A DNA stretch of 64,000 bases from Costus lasius (taxonomy: Eukaryota; Streptophyta; Magnoliopsida; Zingiberales; Costaceae), in contig JANVAS020000222.1 in the NCBI GenBank assembly GCA_027563935.2, positions 3,286,001 through 3,350,000 on the forward strand. The letters are read 5' to 3'. This document shows, in pieces, positions 1-11,067 of this stretch (positions within the stretch are counted from its first letter, which is position 1; the number at the start of each line of letters is the position of its first letter). The translations under genes were made by a program, and so were the position numbers. Under the pieces are notes generated by a model. That model saw only the letters and a program-made list of their open reading frames with translations. It was not told where the DNA came from and searched no databases.

Positions 1-510
1 AGTGCTCTAACCTGACTCAAGCTCACCATCCAAGATAGTCTATAATCATTATGTTTCAAATGATATTGAACCATCTCAAAACAATGACAATCATCATTCA
101 GAAAACACAAGTGATCTCAAGTCAGAGGAAATGTGCCACTTGTCTTAATCAAGGAATATTCACATTGTGACAAACAATTGAACATCCTAGTAGGGTCTGT
201 CCAGTACATCCAATGTACCCATGAGTCTACATCTTATTCCATGCTCGAAGCATCCTATAAGATTAGAACACATATTAGTCTCAATCATATCAAGGCTGTC
301 TCATGTTCACCAAGATATATCGACTAAGGACATAATAGCATGTCAGCCGAGCTGAACAGCTTTGAGACATTATTCAGAAGAACATATATTGCAGCAGACA
401 ATGTAGCTAACTGAATAACAACCATGCCTTTATAAACATAACAGTTTATTACATGATACAAATACATTCCCATAGGCCTCAAACATTAGCCTTAAGGGCA
501 TACCCCAACA
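1..510 (-). repeat. 3' LTR of element A (partial)
   Basis: Corresponds to 7305-7814 of the 5' LTR and ends with CCCCAACA, the complement of the LTR start TGTTGGGG. The rest of this LTR lies to the left of the window. Confidence 0.95.
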
Positions 511-523
511 ATCTCCCACTTGC
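511..523 (-). other. polypurine tract of element A
   Basis: On the minus strand the bases next to the 3' LTR read GCAAGTGGGAGAT, the plus-strand DNA primer site. The same tract stands next to the 3' LTRs of B, C, D and G. Confidence 0.85.
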
Positions 524-530
524 ACTTAAT

Positions 531-3500
531 CTAATGGTTGAGAAATCTCAAACCCATATTATTACAGTGCTTCTCATGCTTCTGCTGCGCCAGAGGCTTA
601 GTAAGCGGGTCTGCTAGATTGTCATCTGTATGAACCTTGCAGATTTTGATCTCGCCACGATCTATGATCTCCCTGATCAAGTGAAACCGTCTCAGTATGT
701 GCTTGGACTTCTGGTGCGACCGTGGTTCCTTTGCTTGTGCGATTGCTCCAGTGTTATCACAGAAGATAACCAAAGGATCGACACTCGAAGGAACAACACC
801 AAGTTCTCTCACGAACTTACGAATCCAGACTGCCTCCTTGGATGCTTCCGAGGCTGCAACATACTCGGCTTCTGTTGTGGAATCAGCAACAGTTGACTGT
901 TTGAAACTCTTCCACACCACTGCACCTCCATTCAAGCTAAAAACATAGCCTGATTGCGATCGGAAATCATCCTGGTCCGACTGGAACGAAGCGTCAGTAT
1001 ATCCTTCAATACTGAGTTCTTCCTGACCACCATATATCAAGAACATATCTTTGGTCCTCCGCAGATATTTTAAAATGTTATTGACTGCAATCCAGTGCGC
1101 CATACCTGGATTACTTTGGAAACGACTGGTTACGCTTAACCCGTAAGCGACGTCTGGGCGAGTACACAACATCGCATACATAATGGAACCAATAGCCGAA
1201 GCATAAGGCGTATTGTCCATTACATCTTTCTCAGTCTGTGTTTGTGGACACTGACTCTTCGAAAGACTCAGACCATGTCTGACTGGAAGATATCCACGTT
1301 TAGAATTCTCTAAATGAAATCTCTCCAGGACCTTATCGATGTAAGTACTCTGGCACAGCCCGAGAAGCCTCTTAGATCTATCCCTGTAGATCTTCACACC
1401 TAACACATAGGCTGCTTCTCCTAGATCTTTCATCTGGAAACACTTCCTCAGCCATGCTTTAACAGCATGCATTTCAGGAATGTCATTTCCAATGATCAAG
1501 ATGTCATCGACGTAGAGGACTAGGAAAGTAATCACGCTCCCACTAAACCTCTTATATACACACGGGTCATCCTCGTTCTTGATGAAACCAAATTCAGTGA
1601 CTGATTCATCAAAACGAATATTCCAGCTTCTAGATGCTTGCTTAAGTCCATAAATGGACTTCTTTAACTTGCATATCTTATGACGATCTGATGGATTAGT
1701 GAAACCCTCAGGTTGTGTCATCTACACATCCTCATCCAGATTTCCATTAAGGAAAGCTGTTTTCACATCCATCTGCCAAATCTCATAATCATAATATGCA
1801 GCTATCGCGAAAAGAATCCGAATAGACTTAAACATGGCTACAGGTGAGAAAGTTTCATCATAATCTATCCCGTAGATTTGTTTGAAACCTTTCGCAACTA
1901 GCCTGCCTTTATAGGTAACCACGTTACCATCCATGTCAATCTTCTTCTTGAAGATCCATTTACAGCCTATAGGGATAACTCCCGAAGGCGGATCAACCAA
2001 ATCCCAGACTTGGTTATCTGACATGGAGTCCATCTCGGCGCGCATAGCCTCAAGCCATCTCGCTGACTCCGGTCCACTGACCGCATCCGCATAAGTGAGG
2101 GGTTCATCATTGTCAATGATATAGACTCCGTCATAGCGCTCAGGCTGTCGACGGATCCTACCCGATCTTCGCGGTTCCCGTGATATTTGAGCCTCAGGTT
2201 GTTCAATAACCTGTTCTACCGGCTCAGGCTTATCCAACTGTGCTTGATCACTTTGTCCTTCCTCTGGATTCTCATCCAGTTTTATTTCTCTCCCACTGGC
2301 CTCTTGCAGAAGAAACTCCTTCTCAAGAAATATGGCCGTCCGAGCAACAAAAACCTTGTTCTCTTTGGGATCGTAGAAATAATAACCCTTAGTTTCCTTA
2401 GGGTAACCGACAAAGATACATTTGTCAGATCTGCTCTCTAGTTTCCCAGAGGCGAGCTTTTTGACATAAGCCTCGCAGCCCCAGATCCTGATAAATGTCA
2501 AGCTTGGCTGTTTCCCATACCATAACTCATATGGAGTTTTAGAAACTGCTTTGGATGGCACTCGGTTTAGTACCTTTGCAGCTGTTTCCAGCGCAAAACC
2601 CCAAAAGGAGTATGGAAGAGTAGCCTGACTCATCATAGAACGAACCATATCAAGTAGCGTTCTATTTCTCCTCTCGGACACACCATTCCATTGCGGTGTT
2701 CCTGGCGGAGTGAGCTGTGAGATAATCCCACACTCCTTTAGATAGTCAGTAAACATATGACTTAGGTATTCACCACCTCGATCTGAGCGAAGTGCCTTGA
2801 TATTTCGGCCTAGCTGATTTTGTACTTCATTCTTGAACTCTTTGAACTTGTCAAAAGATTCACTTTTATGTCTCATCAGATAGACATACCCGTATCTACT
2901 GAAATCATCAGTAAAGGTAATGAAGTACTGATAGCCACCTCTGGCATGTTTACTAAATGGCCCACACACATCACTGTGTATAAGGTCAAGTAAACCTGAA
3001 GCCCTTTGACCTTTGTGAGGAAAAGGTGACTTCGTCATTTTACCCATCAAACAAGCTTTGCATGTATCAATCTCCTTATAGGAGAATGATCCCAGCAGTC
3101 CATGATCATGCAACCGCTTAATGCGTTTCTCGTTTATATGGCCTAAACGACTATGCCACAGCAAGGTGCTGTCATCAGCATACTTGGCTTTCTTAATATC
3201 AACATTTTGTATAGAACTTTCCATGTCGAACATGAATAACCCATTGTTAATTGAACCAGTTGCATAAACAATATTATCATAAGACAAAATACACTTTGAA
3301 ATATTGCATTCAAAGGAAAACCCCTTCCTGACAAGAGCAGGAATGGAGATAATATTTTTAGTTATACTGGGAACAAAATAACAATTGTCTAGTTCCAGTA
3401 CAATGCCAGATGGTAAAGGAATGAAGTAGTCTCCTACAGCAACAGCAGCAACCCGTGCCCCGTTTCCAACTCGTAGGTCCACCTCATGCTGTCCCACCTG

Positions 3501-4412
3501 CCTTCTTCTCTTGAGTTCCTGTACATTTGAACAAATGTGAACTCCACATGCAGTGTCCAACACCCATGATATAGAAGAAGAAAACATGACCTCAGTCACG
3601 AATATACCTGAGCCAGAAGCGATGCTTCCCCTCTTATCTCCTTGGAGCGCTTTGCAGTCCTTTTTCCAGTGACCCAGCTGGCCACAGTGGAAACACCTGT
3701 ATTCCTTGGACCGCTTGACCTTTTGCTTCAGAGCCTTGCTGTAGTTCTTGACTGGGGCCTTGCCCTTCTTCCCCTTCTTCTTGTTCCTGGAAGGAACCAT
3801 TAAGACAGAGGTTGAAGGCTTACCCTTCAGAGTTTCCTCAGTGGTCAAGAGCATATTCAGCAGCTCTGCCGGAGTACAATCGATTTTGTTCATATTAAAA
3901 TTAATAATGAACGCGTCGAATGAAGGCGGGAGAGACTGCAGAATAATGTCCACAGCAAGCTCCTGGTTAATGGTATGCCCCAGTTTCTCTAGAGCCTCCT
4001 TGTGCCCAATCATCTTGAGCACGTGAGCTCCCACTGGGCTCCCTTCAGCCAGTTTGCTCTGAAAGAAGAGCTTTGTCAGATTATAGCGTTCTGTCCTCGC
4101 CTGTGCAGCATACAACATCTTGAGGTTTGTAATCATGTCTATAGCCGACATGTCCTCATGCTGACGCTGCAGCGGTGGCGTCATAGACGCTAGCATCAGG
4201 CAAGCGACATCAATGCTATCATTGACGTGCTTTTCATAGGCTTCCCGAACCGCCCTTGCGGCGTTCGGAGCGGGCTGCGGCGGTATCGCCGTCTCGAGGA
4301 CATACAGTTTCCTCTCTTCCTTAAGAATGATCTTAAGGTGTCCAAACCAGTCAGAGAAGTTCGGCCCAGCAAACTTCTCCCTTTCCAGTAGGGATCGCAC
4401 ATTGAAGTTCAT
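531..4412 (-). pseudogene. Copia gag-pol polyprotein of element A, one in-frame stop
   Basis: One frame of about 1294 codons, broken only by a TAG at 1722-1724, just before the MTQPEGF block of RT. Element C has TAT (Tyr) there, so the break is a T-to-G change. Seen in order: Gag (residues 1-230), CCHC zinc knuckle (CFHCGQLGHWKKDC, about 238), protease with DTAC instead of the usual D-T/S-G, GAG pre-integrase zinc domain, integrase core with D, D (SDRGGEYLS) and E (GVSERRNR), RT with YVDD, and RNase H (GYTDASF, DSTTEAEY, FCDNTGA). The first Met (MNFNVRSL) matches the start in C and G. Gag from this copy could still be made; RT and RNase H would need readthrough of the stop. Confidence 0.93.
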
Positions 4413-6225
4413 GGTGTTCGTTGCTGCAGGTATCTACAACAATGCAAGAACAGCAAGGTCAGTATCAATGTATAAGAATCGATCAGGACTTAAGAAAGAT
4501 TCTTTTTCTCACTATTTTATCTGGCTGAAAAATCCAGCAAAACAGCCCGAAAGAGTAGCACTCTTTTAGTGAGATGGGATCCAGATTTCATACTTGGTCT
4601 CCGCGTCCCGCTCAGGCGAGATAAGATGCACAGAGAGTACAAGCACTAGTTTCTGGTAGGCATCCCAGCCAATCGCCAACCCGTGCGATTCCCCTTCATC
4701 TGGGCAATCCAGCAGACTGTGCCAACTGAGTTGGTACAACACAGTCTCTGATCCCACAGATGGCTGCCTCCATGTGCTACCATATGCGCCACATATGTAG
4801 CCTACACGGTCAAGCTGACCCGACCTACTCCCTGGACCACCACGTGCTATGCTGAGCAACGAGAAGGGATAAATCCCTACTCTGTAACACGCAGGTGTAA
4901 TCCCGCACCGTCTGAAGATAGATGGACGTGCCCACTGAGTGGGTACAACACGGCTCCAACGATAATCAGAACAGTGAGGTTTCGCGTCAGAAGGCTTACG
5001 AGCTTGATATTTTAGCGTTGGATTTTAACGGTCTTTTATCTTCTTCACTATCATACAATTCCTATGGTGATAGCAGAAGATAAACTTAAACATGCAATTC
5101 TAATATTATACAATAAAAGAAAGCATGTATCTTATGTGGTAAAAGCCCATAGCCCTAGAAGACCTTAACCTAACTTAAGTCTTCATTTGCTCTTCATGGG
5201 TCTTTTGCTGCTCATCTGGCCCAAACCTGGGCCCAAGCGCCATCTGCAGCACAGGTGCGCCCACCAGGAATATGCGCCAGGTCCTAGGGTCGAACCCTAG
5301 ACCTCCCACCTGGTCCAGCCACTTGCTGCATGCGCCTCTGCCAAGTGTGCACTGTGCTCTTGTCAAATTAAATTACAAATTTAACTATCTAGACAAGAGT
5401 GACACGCAGGTCACTTACATTTTATAAATTAAAACAATGTGATGCGCAGATCACAATAATTAATTTACAATTTTTAAATCCAGGCACGCAGGCCCCAGCA
5501 CAGCACAGATTTAACATGGGCAGCCCACATAAGACTAAATAGACAAACACATGCATCCAATCAGCAATCAAGTGATCCATCATAAAAATTAAAATTTTCG
5601 AAAACCCCTTGGGATCAATTTTAATTTTTCCTTATTTGCCCTACAACCTTACAACGATCCATTACTAGGGATCCACTCATCCAACCTAGTCAGATCCACT
5701 GCCCTTGCATGCACCAAGTCCTAACTGACTTGAGTCGACCATAAGGTCAACCATGCATGCGTCAGGGCTGAACGACCACACTGAGGTCTGGCAAGCGGGC
5801 GTGACCCCGGGCCTAACTCAGGTGCGTTCATTAATAGTCTCAATCAGACTTCGCTACACACCTGTCTGCAGTCGACCTATAGCCACCATAGGCTTGCGCC
5901 AAGGTGCTATCTGGTCGACCCATTCAGGCTGTCAGATAGTCTGATCAGACTGTTGGATCTAAACTAGGGGTGACTTCAACCCTAATAACCCGTTTAAGGG
6001 TTTATAGTAGAGCCTTAGATCTAGAGTGAGTCGCGCATGTTAATTAGGGTTTTTAAGAAAAACACTAAGCATGCGCCAAGAACAACATGCGCCAATGATA
6101 ACATACTTCAAGTTTCGCATGTACAAAAACTTAAAGAAAAAACGCATGTTAACTAGATCTAAGCTTGTACACGCAAACATGGATCACATAAGCTTAAGCA
6201 ATCATACAAAGATGCATAGAAAACT
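4413..6225 (-). other. long untranslated leader of element A with repeated hairpins
   Basis: About 1.8 kb between PBS and gag with no credible ORF. On the minus strand it holds two sets of small stem-loops. Set 1 has stem-paired CTCA/CTGA loops: 4931-4943 (CCCAC/GTGGG), 4722-4734 (CCAAC/GTTGG) and 4606-4621 (TCTCGC/GCGGGA). Set 2 has loops starting CTGC: 5399-5414 (GTGAC/GTCAC), 5439-5454 (GTGAT/ATCAC), 5483-5494 (GGC/GCC) and 4887-4898 (ACAC/GTGT). Stems differ while loops stay alike. A packaging or dimerisation role is inferred only. Confidence 0.7.
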
Positions 6226-6237
6226 GCTCTGATACCA
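6226..6237 (-). other. primer-binding site of element A (tRNA-iMet)
   Basis: Reads TGGTATCAGAGC on the minus strand, the standard plant PBS complementary to initiator tRNA-Met, two bases from the 5' LTR end. Confidence 0.93.
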
Positions 6238-6239
6238 GT

Positions 6240-7814
6240 TGTTGGAACCCCTTTCTAGAGGGGGGGCGAAACCCAGCATGGCGCATATTCAGATTTCAAG
6301 CAGCGGATAGGGTCTCTAAGAATCGCATGCACCTTATATAATCAACTTAAAGAAAACCCGAATGCATAAGAGGTGATTCGATCCATACCATTGCCATTTC
6401 TAGATGGCGGCTTGGAAGCAAAGATCAAACGAGATCTTCTCCTTGTCGTCACACACACACAAAAATCTCGAGAGGAATATGGGCGAGAGGAAAAATCAGT
6501 TGAAGTGGCGAAAAAATAGAGAATACTCTATTCGGACGAGAGCACCCACCAAGTGGAGATCATGGTTACTAAAAATAGTAACCACTCCTCACCCCAACGT
6601 TCACGCCAAGTGAACTTGTCGCCAACTCCTCTCCCCTTGAACCATGCGCTCATCAAGTGAGCCGGTTCACTTTGGTTCGGTTTAAGAACCAATCAAGCCA
6701 ATGATCTAGTCTAGATCTTAAATAAACCCTAAGGTTCCCGATCTAACCGTCGATCTCCTCGATGCCCCTGATCTGACCGATCTGGCATCTATTCTCTCGA
6801 TCGAAGCTTACCGATCTTAAGCCCTAATCAATCAAACATGATCAGACCAGATCTCACTTACAATCAGAGACTAATTCCCTTTAAACTGAACCCAAACAAT
6901 TCAGTCCACACGATCTGACTTAAGTAAGCCATATCATCAAATTGTGCGACCCTAAGGGTTTCCTTTAAATGTCGGTAACGATAATTCTCATTATCACGAT
7001 CAGTGAGGGGTATCTAGCAACACATCACTATCTCCCGATATAAAGAAATGAGTCTTCCAAGACTACACCCAAAAACAGCACAAGTGTGAATCAAATCACA
7101 AAGCATACATATTTCCTTTGCCACTGGATGTTCTTATTGGACAAGCCTGTCAAGCTCGTAACTCCAATATGATGAGCATGATTAGAACAGATGAACACTG
7201 TCACCTGGGTATGGCCATACACTTTCTCAATCATCTCATCCAGGGGGCCCCTTTAGAACATCACACTCCTTAAACAAGGAGACGGCAATCCTATGTCTAT
7301 CACTAGTGCTCTAACCTGACTCAAGCTCACCATCCAAGATAGTCTATAATCATTATGTTTCAAATGATATTGAACCATCTCAAAACAATGACAATCATCA
7401 TTCAGAAAACACAAGTGATCTCAAGTCAGAGGAAATGTGCCACTTGTCTTAATCAAGGAATATTCACATTGTGACAAACAATTGAACATCCTAGTAGGGT
7501 CTGTCCAGTACATCCAATGTACCCATGAGTCTACATCTTATTCCATGCTCGAAGCATCCTATAAGATTAGAACACATATTAGTCTCAATCATATCAAGGC
7601 TGTCTCATGTTCACCAAGATATATCGACTAAGGACATAATAGCATGTCAGCCGAGCTGAACAGCTTTGAGACATTATTCAGAAGAACATATATTGCAGCA
7701 GACAATGTAGCTAACTGAATAACAACCATGCCTTTATAAACATAACAGTTTATTACATGATACAAATACATTCCCATAGGCCTCAAACATTAGCCTTAAG
7801 GGCATACCCCAACA
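6240..7814 (-). repeat. 5' LTR of element A (1575 bp)
   Basis: Bounded by TGTTGGAA at the left and CCCCAACA at the right, giving TG...CA ends on the minus strand, next to the PBS. It contains the palindrome GTATGGCCATAC (7209-7220) shared by all Copia LTRs in the window. The short ORFs inside are not conserved genes. Confidence 0.93.
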
Positions 7815-8578
7815 GATATCTTCCAGTCAGACATGGTCTGAATCTTTCGAAGAGTCAGTGTCCACAAACACAGACTGAGAAAGATGAAATGGACAATACG
7901 CCTTATGCTTCGGCTATTGGATCCATTATGTATGCGATGTTGTGTACTCGCCCAGACGTCGCTTACGGGTTAAGCGTAACCAGTCGTTTCCAAAGTAATC
8001 CAGGTATGGCGCACTGGATTGCAGTCAAGAACATTTTAAAATATCTGCGGAGGACCAAAGATATGTTCTTGATATATGGTGGTCAGGAAGAACTCAGTAT
8101 AGAGGGATATACTGACGCTTCGTTCCAGTCTGACCAGGATGATTTCCGATCGCAATCAGGCTATGTTTTTAGCTTGAATGGAGGAGCAGTGGTGTGGAAG
8201 AGTTTCAAACAGTCAACTGTTGCTGATTCCACAACAGAAGCCGAGTATGTTGCAGCCTCGGAAGCATCCAAGGAGGCAGTGTGGATTCGTAAGTTCGTGA
8301 GAGAACTTGGTGTTGTTCCTTCGAGTGCAGATCCTTTGGTTATCTTCTGTGATAACACTGGAGCAATCGCACAAGCAAAGGAACCACGGTCGCACCAGAA
8401 GTCCAAGCACATACAGAGACGGTTTCATTTGATCAGGGAGATCATTGATCGTGGCGAGATCAAAGTTTGCAAGGTACATACAGATGACAATCTGGCTGAC
8501 CCGCTTACTAAGCCTCTGGCGCAGCAGAAGCATGAGAAGCACTGTAATAATATGGGTTTGAGATTTCTCAACCATTAG
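7815..8578 (+). pseudogene. pol 3' fragment of element B (RT end and RNase H)
   Basis: The open frame reads YLPVRHGLNLSKSQ from 7817 to the stop at 8576-8578. It carries the last part of RT (YASAIGSIMYAMLCTRPDVA) and the complete RNase H (GYTDASFQSD, ADSTTEAEYVAASEA, FCDNTGAIAQAKEPRSH). It is almost identical to the same part of C. The frame runs open by chance back into the A LTR, but those codons do not belong to it. The upstream part was cut off by insertion of A. Confidence 0.92.
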
Positions 8579-8598
8579 ATTAAGTGCAAGTGGGAGAT

Positions 8599-9314
8599 TG
8601 TTGGGGTATGCCCTTAAGGCTAATGTTTGAGGCCTGTGGGAATGTATCTGTATCATGTAATAAACTGTTATGTTTATAAAGGCATGGTTGTTATTCAGTT
8701 AGCTACATTGTCTGCTGCAATATATGTTCTTCTGAATAATGTCTCAAAGCTGTTCAGCTAGGCTGACATGCAGTTAAGTCCTTAGTCGATGTATCTTGGT
8801 GAACATGAGACAGCCTTGATATGGTTAAGACTAATATGTGTTCTAATCTTATAGGATGCTTCGAGCATGGAATAAGATGTAGACTCATGGGTACATGGGA
8901 TGTACTGGACAGACCCTACTAGGATATTCAATTGTTTGTCGCAATGTGAATATTCCTTGAGTATGACAAGTGGCACATTTCCTCTGACTTGAGATCACTT
9001 GTGTTTTCTAAATGATGATTGTCATTGTTTTGAGGTAGTTCAATATCATTTGAAATATAATGATTATAGACTATCTTGGATGGTGAGCTTGAGTCAGGTT
9101 AGGGCACTAGTGATAGACATAGGATTGCCGTCTCCTTGTTTAAGGAGTGTGATGTTCTAAAGGGGCCCCCTGGATGAGATGATTGAGAAAAGTGTATGGC
9201 CATACCCAGGTGACTATGTTCATCTGATCTAATCATGCTCATCATATTGGAGTTACAAGCTTGACACGCTTGTCCAATAAGAACGTCCAGTGGTAAAGGA
9301 AATATGCATGCCTT
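8599..9314 (+). repeat. 3' LTR of element B, first part
   Basis: Starts TGTTGGGGTATGCCC directly after the PPT and runs to the GCCTT target of element C. It contains GTATGGCCATAC at 9194-9205. It continues at 18517. Confidence 0.92.
9310..9314. repeat. left TSD of element C
   Basis: GCCTT, repeated exactly at 18512-18516. Confidence 0.93.
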
Positions 9315-11047
9315 TGATGGAACCCTTTCAGGAGGGGAGCGCAAAACCTATTGTGAGAAGAACCCCTTTCATGAGGGGGGCGCAAGTCATATGTTTCTTT
9401 CTCATAGCAGCGGAATTAGGGTTTCCACATAAGATCGCATTCTATACTTTCATATAATCAACTTGAATAACAAGTGAGAGATTCATTACCATGGCCATGG
9501 GAAGGTGCGGCTTGGAAGAAGAAAGATCGAAGGGATCTTCTCCAAAGAAATCACACACAAGGGATGAAAGCTTCCTCCTTGCGCAACTCTTGTGCTAGCA
9601 AGATTGCCAAGCTTTTCCAACCGTGTGTAGGAGATTAGATGAAAAGGGCTTCCTTCTTTTCGAGAGCTCTTCTTCCTTGGCGCAAGAACGATGCCTTCCA
9701 CACGAGCAAGCCGTTCCAAAACCACGTCCAAGAAGCAAAACCGAAAAACATTAGAGAGACATCAAGCCATGAACGCATATGCGTTATGCTTTTGGAACTT
9801 TCCAAAATTGGCAACGATTAAGAGTTGGCGTTCACGTTTCCATGAACCAAACGCAACCTCTTCTCCCTCTTGAACCAAGCGCTCAACCCATGAGCCGGTT
9901 CAATATCCTTGGTTCAATAGCGAAACCAAATCAGCCCATAAATTAAGTCTAGATCAAATTAGACCCCAAGGTCCTAGATCTGACCATTCATCATCTGACG
10001 CTTCTGATCGCATCGATCTAGCATCATCTCTCTCGATCGAAGCTTACCGATCTAAAGCTCTAATCAATCAAACATGATCAGACCAGATCTCACTTACAAT
10101 CAGAGATTAAATCTCTTTAAACTGAACCAAAACAATTCAGTCCACACGATCTGACTTAAGGAAGCCATATCACCAAATTGTGCGACCCTGAGGGTTTCCT
10201 TTAAATGTCGGTAACGATAACTTACGTTATCACGATCAGTGAGGGGTATCTAGCAACACATCACTGTCTCCCGATATAAAGGAAAGAGTCTTCCAAGACT
10301 ACTCCCAAACCATAGCACAAGTGTGACTCAATTCACAAGGCATACATGTGTCCTTTGCCACTGGATGTTCTTATTGGACAAGCGGGTCAAGCTTGTAACT
10401 CCAATACGATGAGCATGATTAGATCAGATGCACATAGTCATCTGGGTATGGCCATACACTATCTCAATCATCTCATATAGGGGGGCCCTTAGAACACTAC
10501 ACTCCTTAAACAAGGAGACGGCAATCCTATGTCTATCACTAGTGCCCTAACCTGATTCAAGCTCACCATCCAAGATAGTCTATAATCATTATGTTTCAAA
10601 TGATATTGAACTACCTCAAGACAATGACAATCATCATTCAGAAACACAAGTGATCTCAAGTCAGAGGACATGTGCCACTTGCTGCTTACAAGGATCATTC
10701 ACATTGTGACAAGCAATGGAATATCCCAGTAGGGTCTGTCCAGTACATCCAATGTACCCATGAGTCTACGTCTTATTCCATGCTCGAAGCATCCTATAAG
10801 ATTAGCACTCATATTAGTCTCAATCATATCAAGGCTGTCTCATGTTCACCAAGATATCTCGACTAAGGACATATAGCCTGTCAGCCTAGCTGAACAGCTT
10901 TGAGACAGTATTCAGAAGTACACTTATTACAGCAGACAAGGTAACAACCTGAATAATAACCATGCCTTTATAAACTTAAGAGTTTATTACATGATACTAA
11001 TACAATCCCAAGGCCTCAAACATTAGCCTTAAGGGCATACCCCAACA
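9315..11047 (-). repeat. 3' LTR of element C
   Basis: 1733 bp, from TGATGGAACC to CCCCAACA on the plus strand. It contains GTATGGCCATAC at 10446-10457. The small ORFs in it recur in the other LTR only because the LTRs are copies. Confidence 0.95.
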
Positions 11048-11060
11048 ATCTCCCACTTGC
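11048..11060 (-). other. polypurine tract of element C
   Basis: Minus strand reads GCAAGTGGGAGAT next to the 3' LTR. Confidence 0.85.
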
Positions 11061-11067
11061 ACTTAAT

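Larger units (their letters stand above)
1..7814 (-). mobile_element. Copia element A, nearly complete, 3' LTR cut by window edge
   Basis: LTR retrotransposon read on the minus strand: 5' LTR 6240-7814, PBS 6226-6237, leader 4413-6225, gag-pol 531-4412, PPT 511-523, 3' LTR 1-510 (its outer part lies before the window). The 510 visible bases of the 3' LTR match 7305-7814 with no difference that I could see, so insertion is recent. It interrupts the pol gene of element B, which resumes at 7815; the left TSD copy is outside the window. The domain order protease-integrase-RT-RNase H is diagnostic of Ty1/Copia. The long LTR and Gag type suggest the Angela/BARE lineage, which is an inference. Confidence 0.95.

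Noticed and set aside
7757..7814. start of the element B pol ORF inside the A LTR
   Set aside because: The open frame crosses the A/B border by chance; B coding sequence begins at 7815.
9486..9731. 81-codon ORF also found at 16950-17195
   Set aside because: The repetition comes only from the two LTRs of element C; no domain, and the ORF is not kept in the A or F LTRs.
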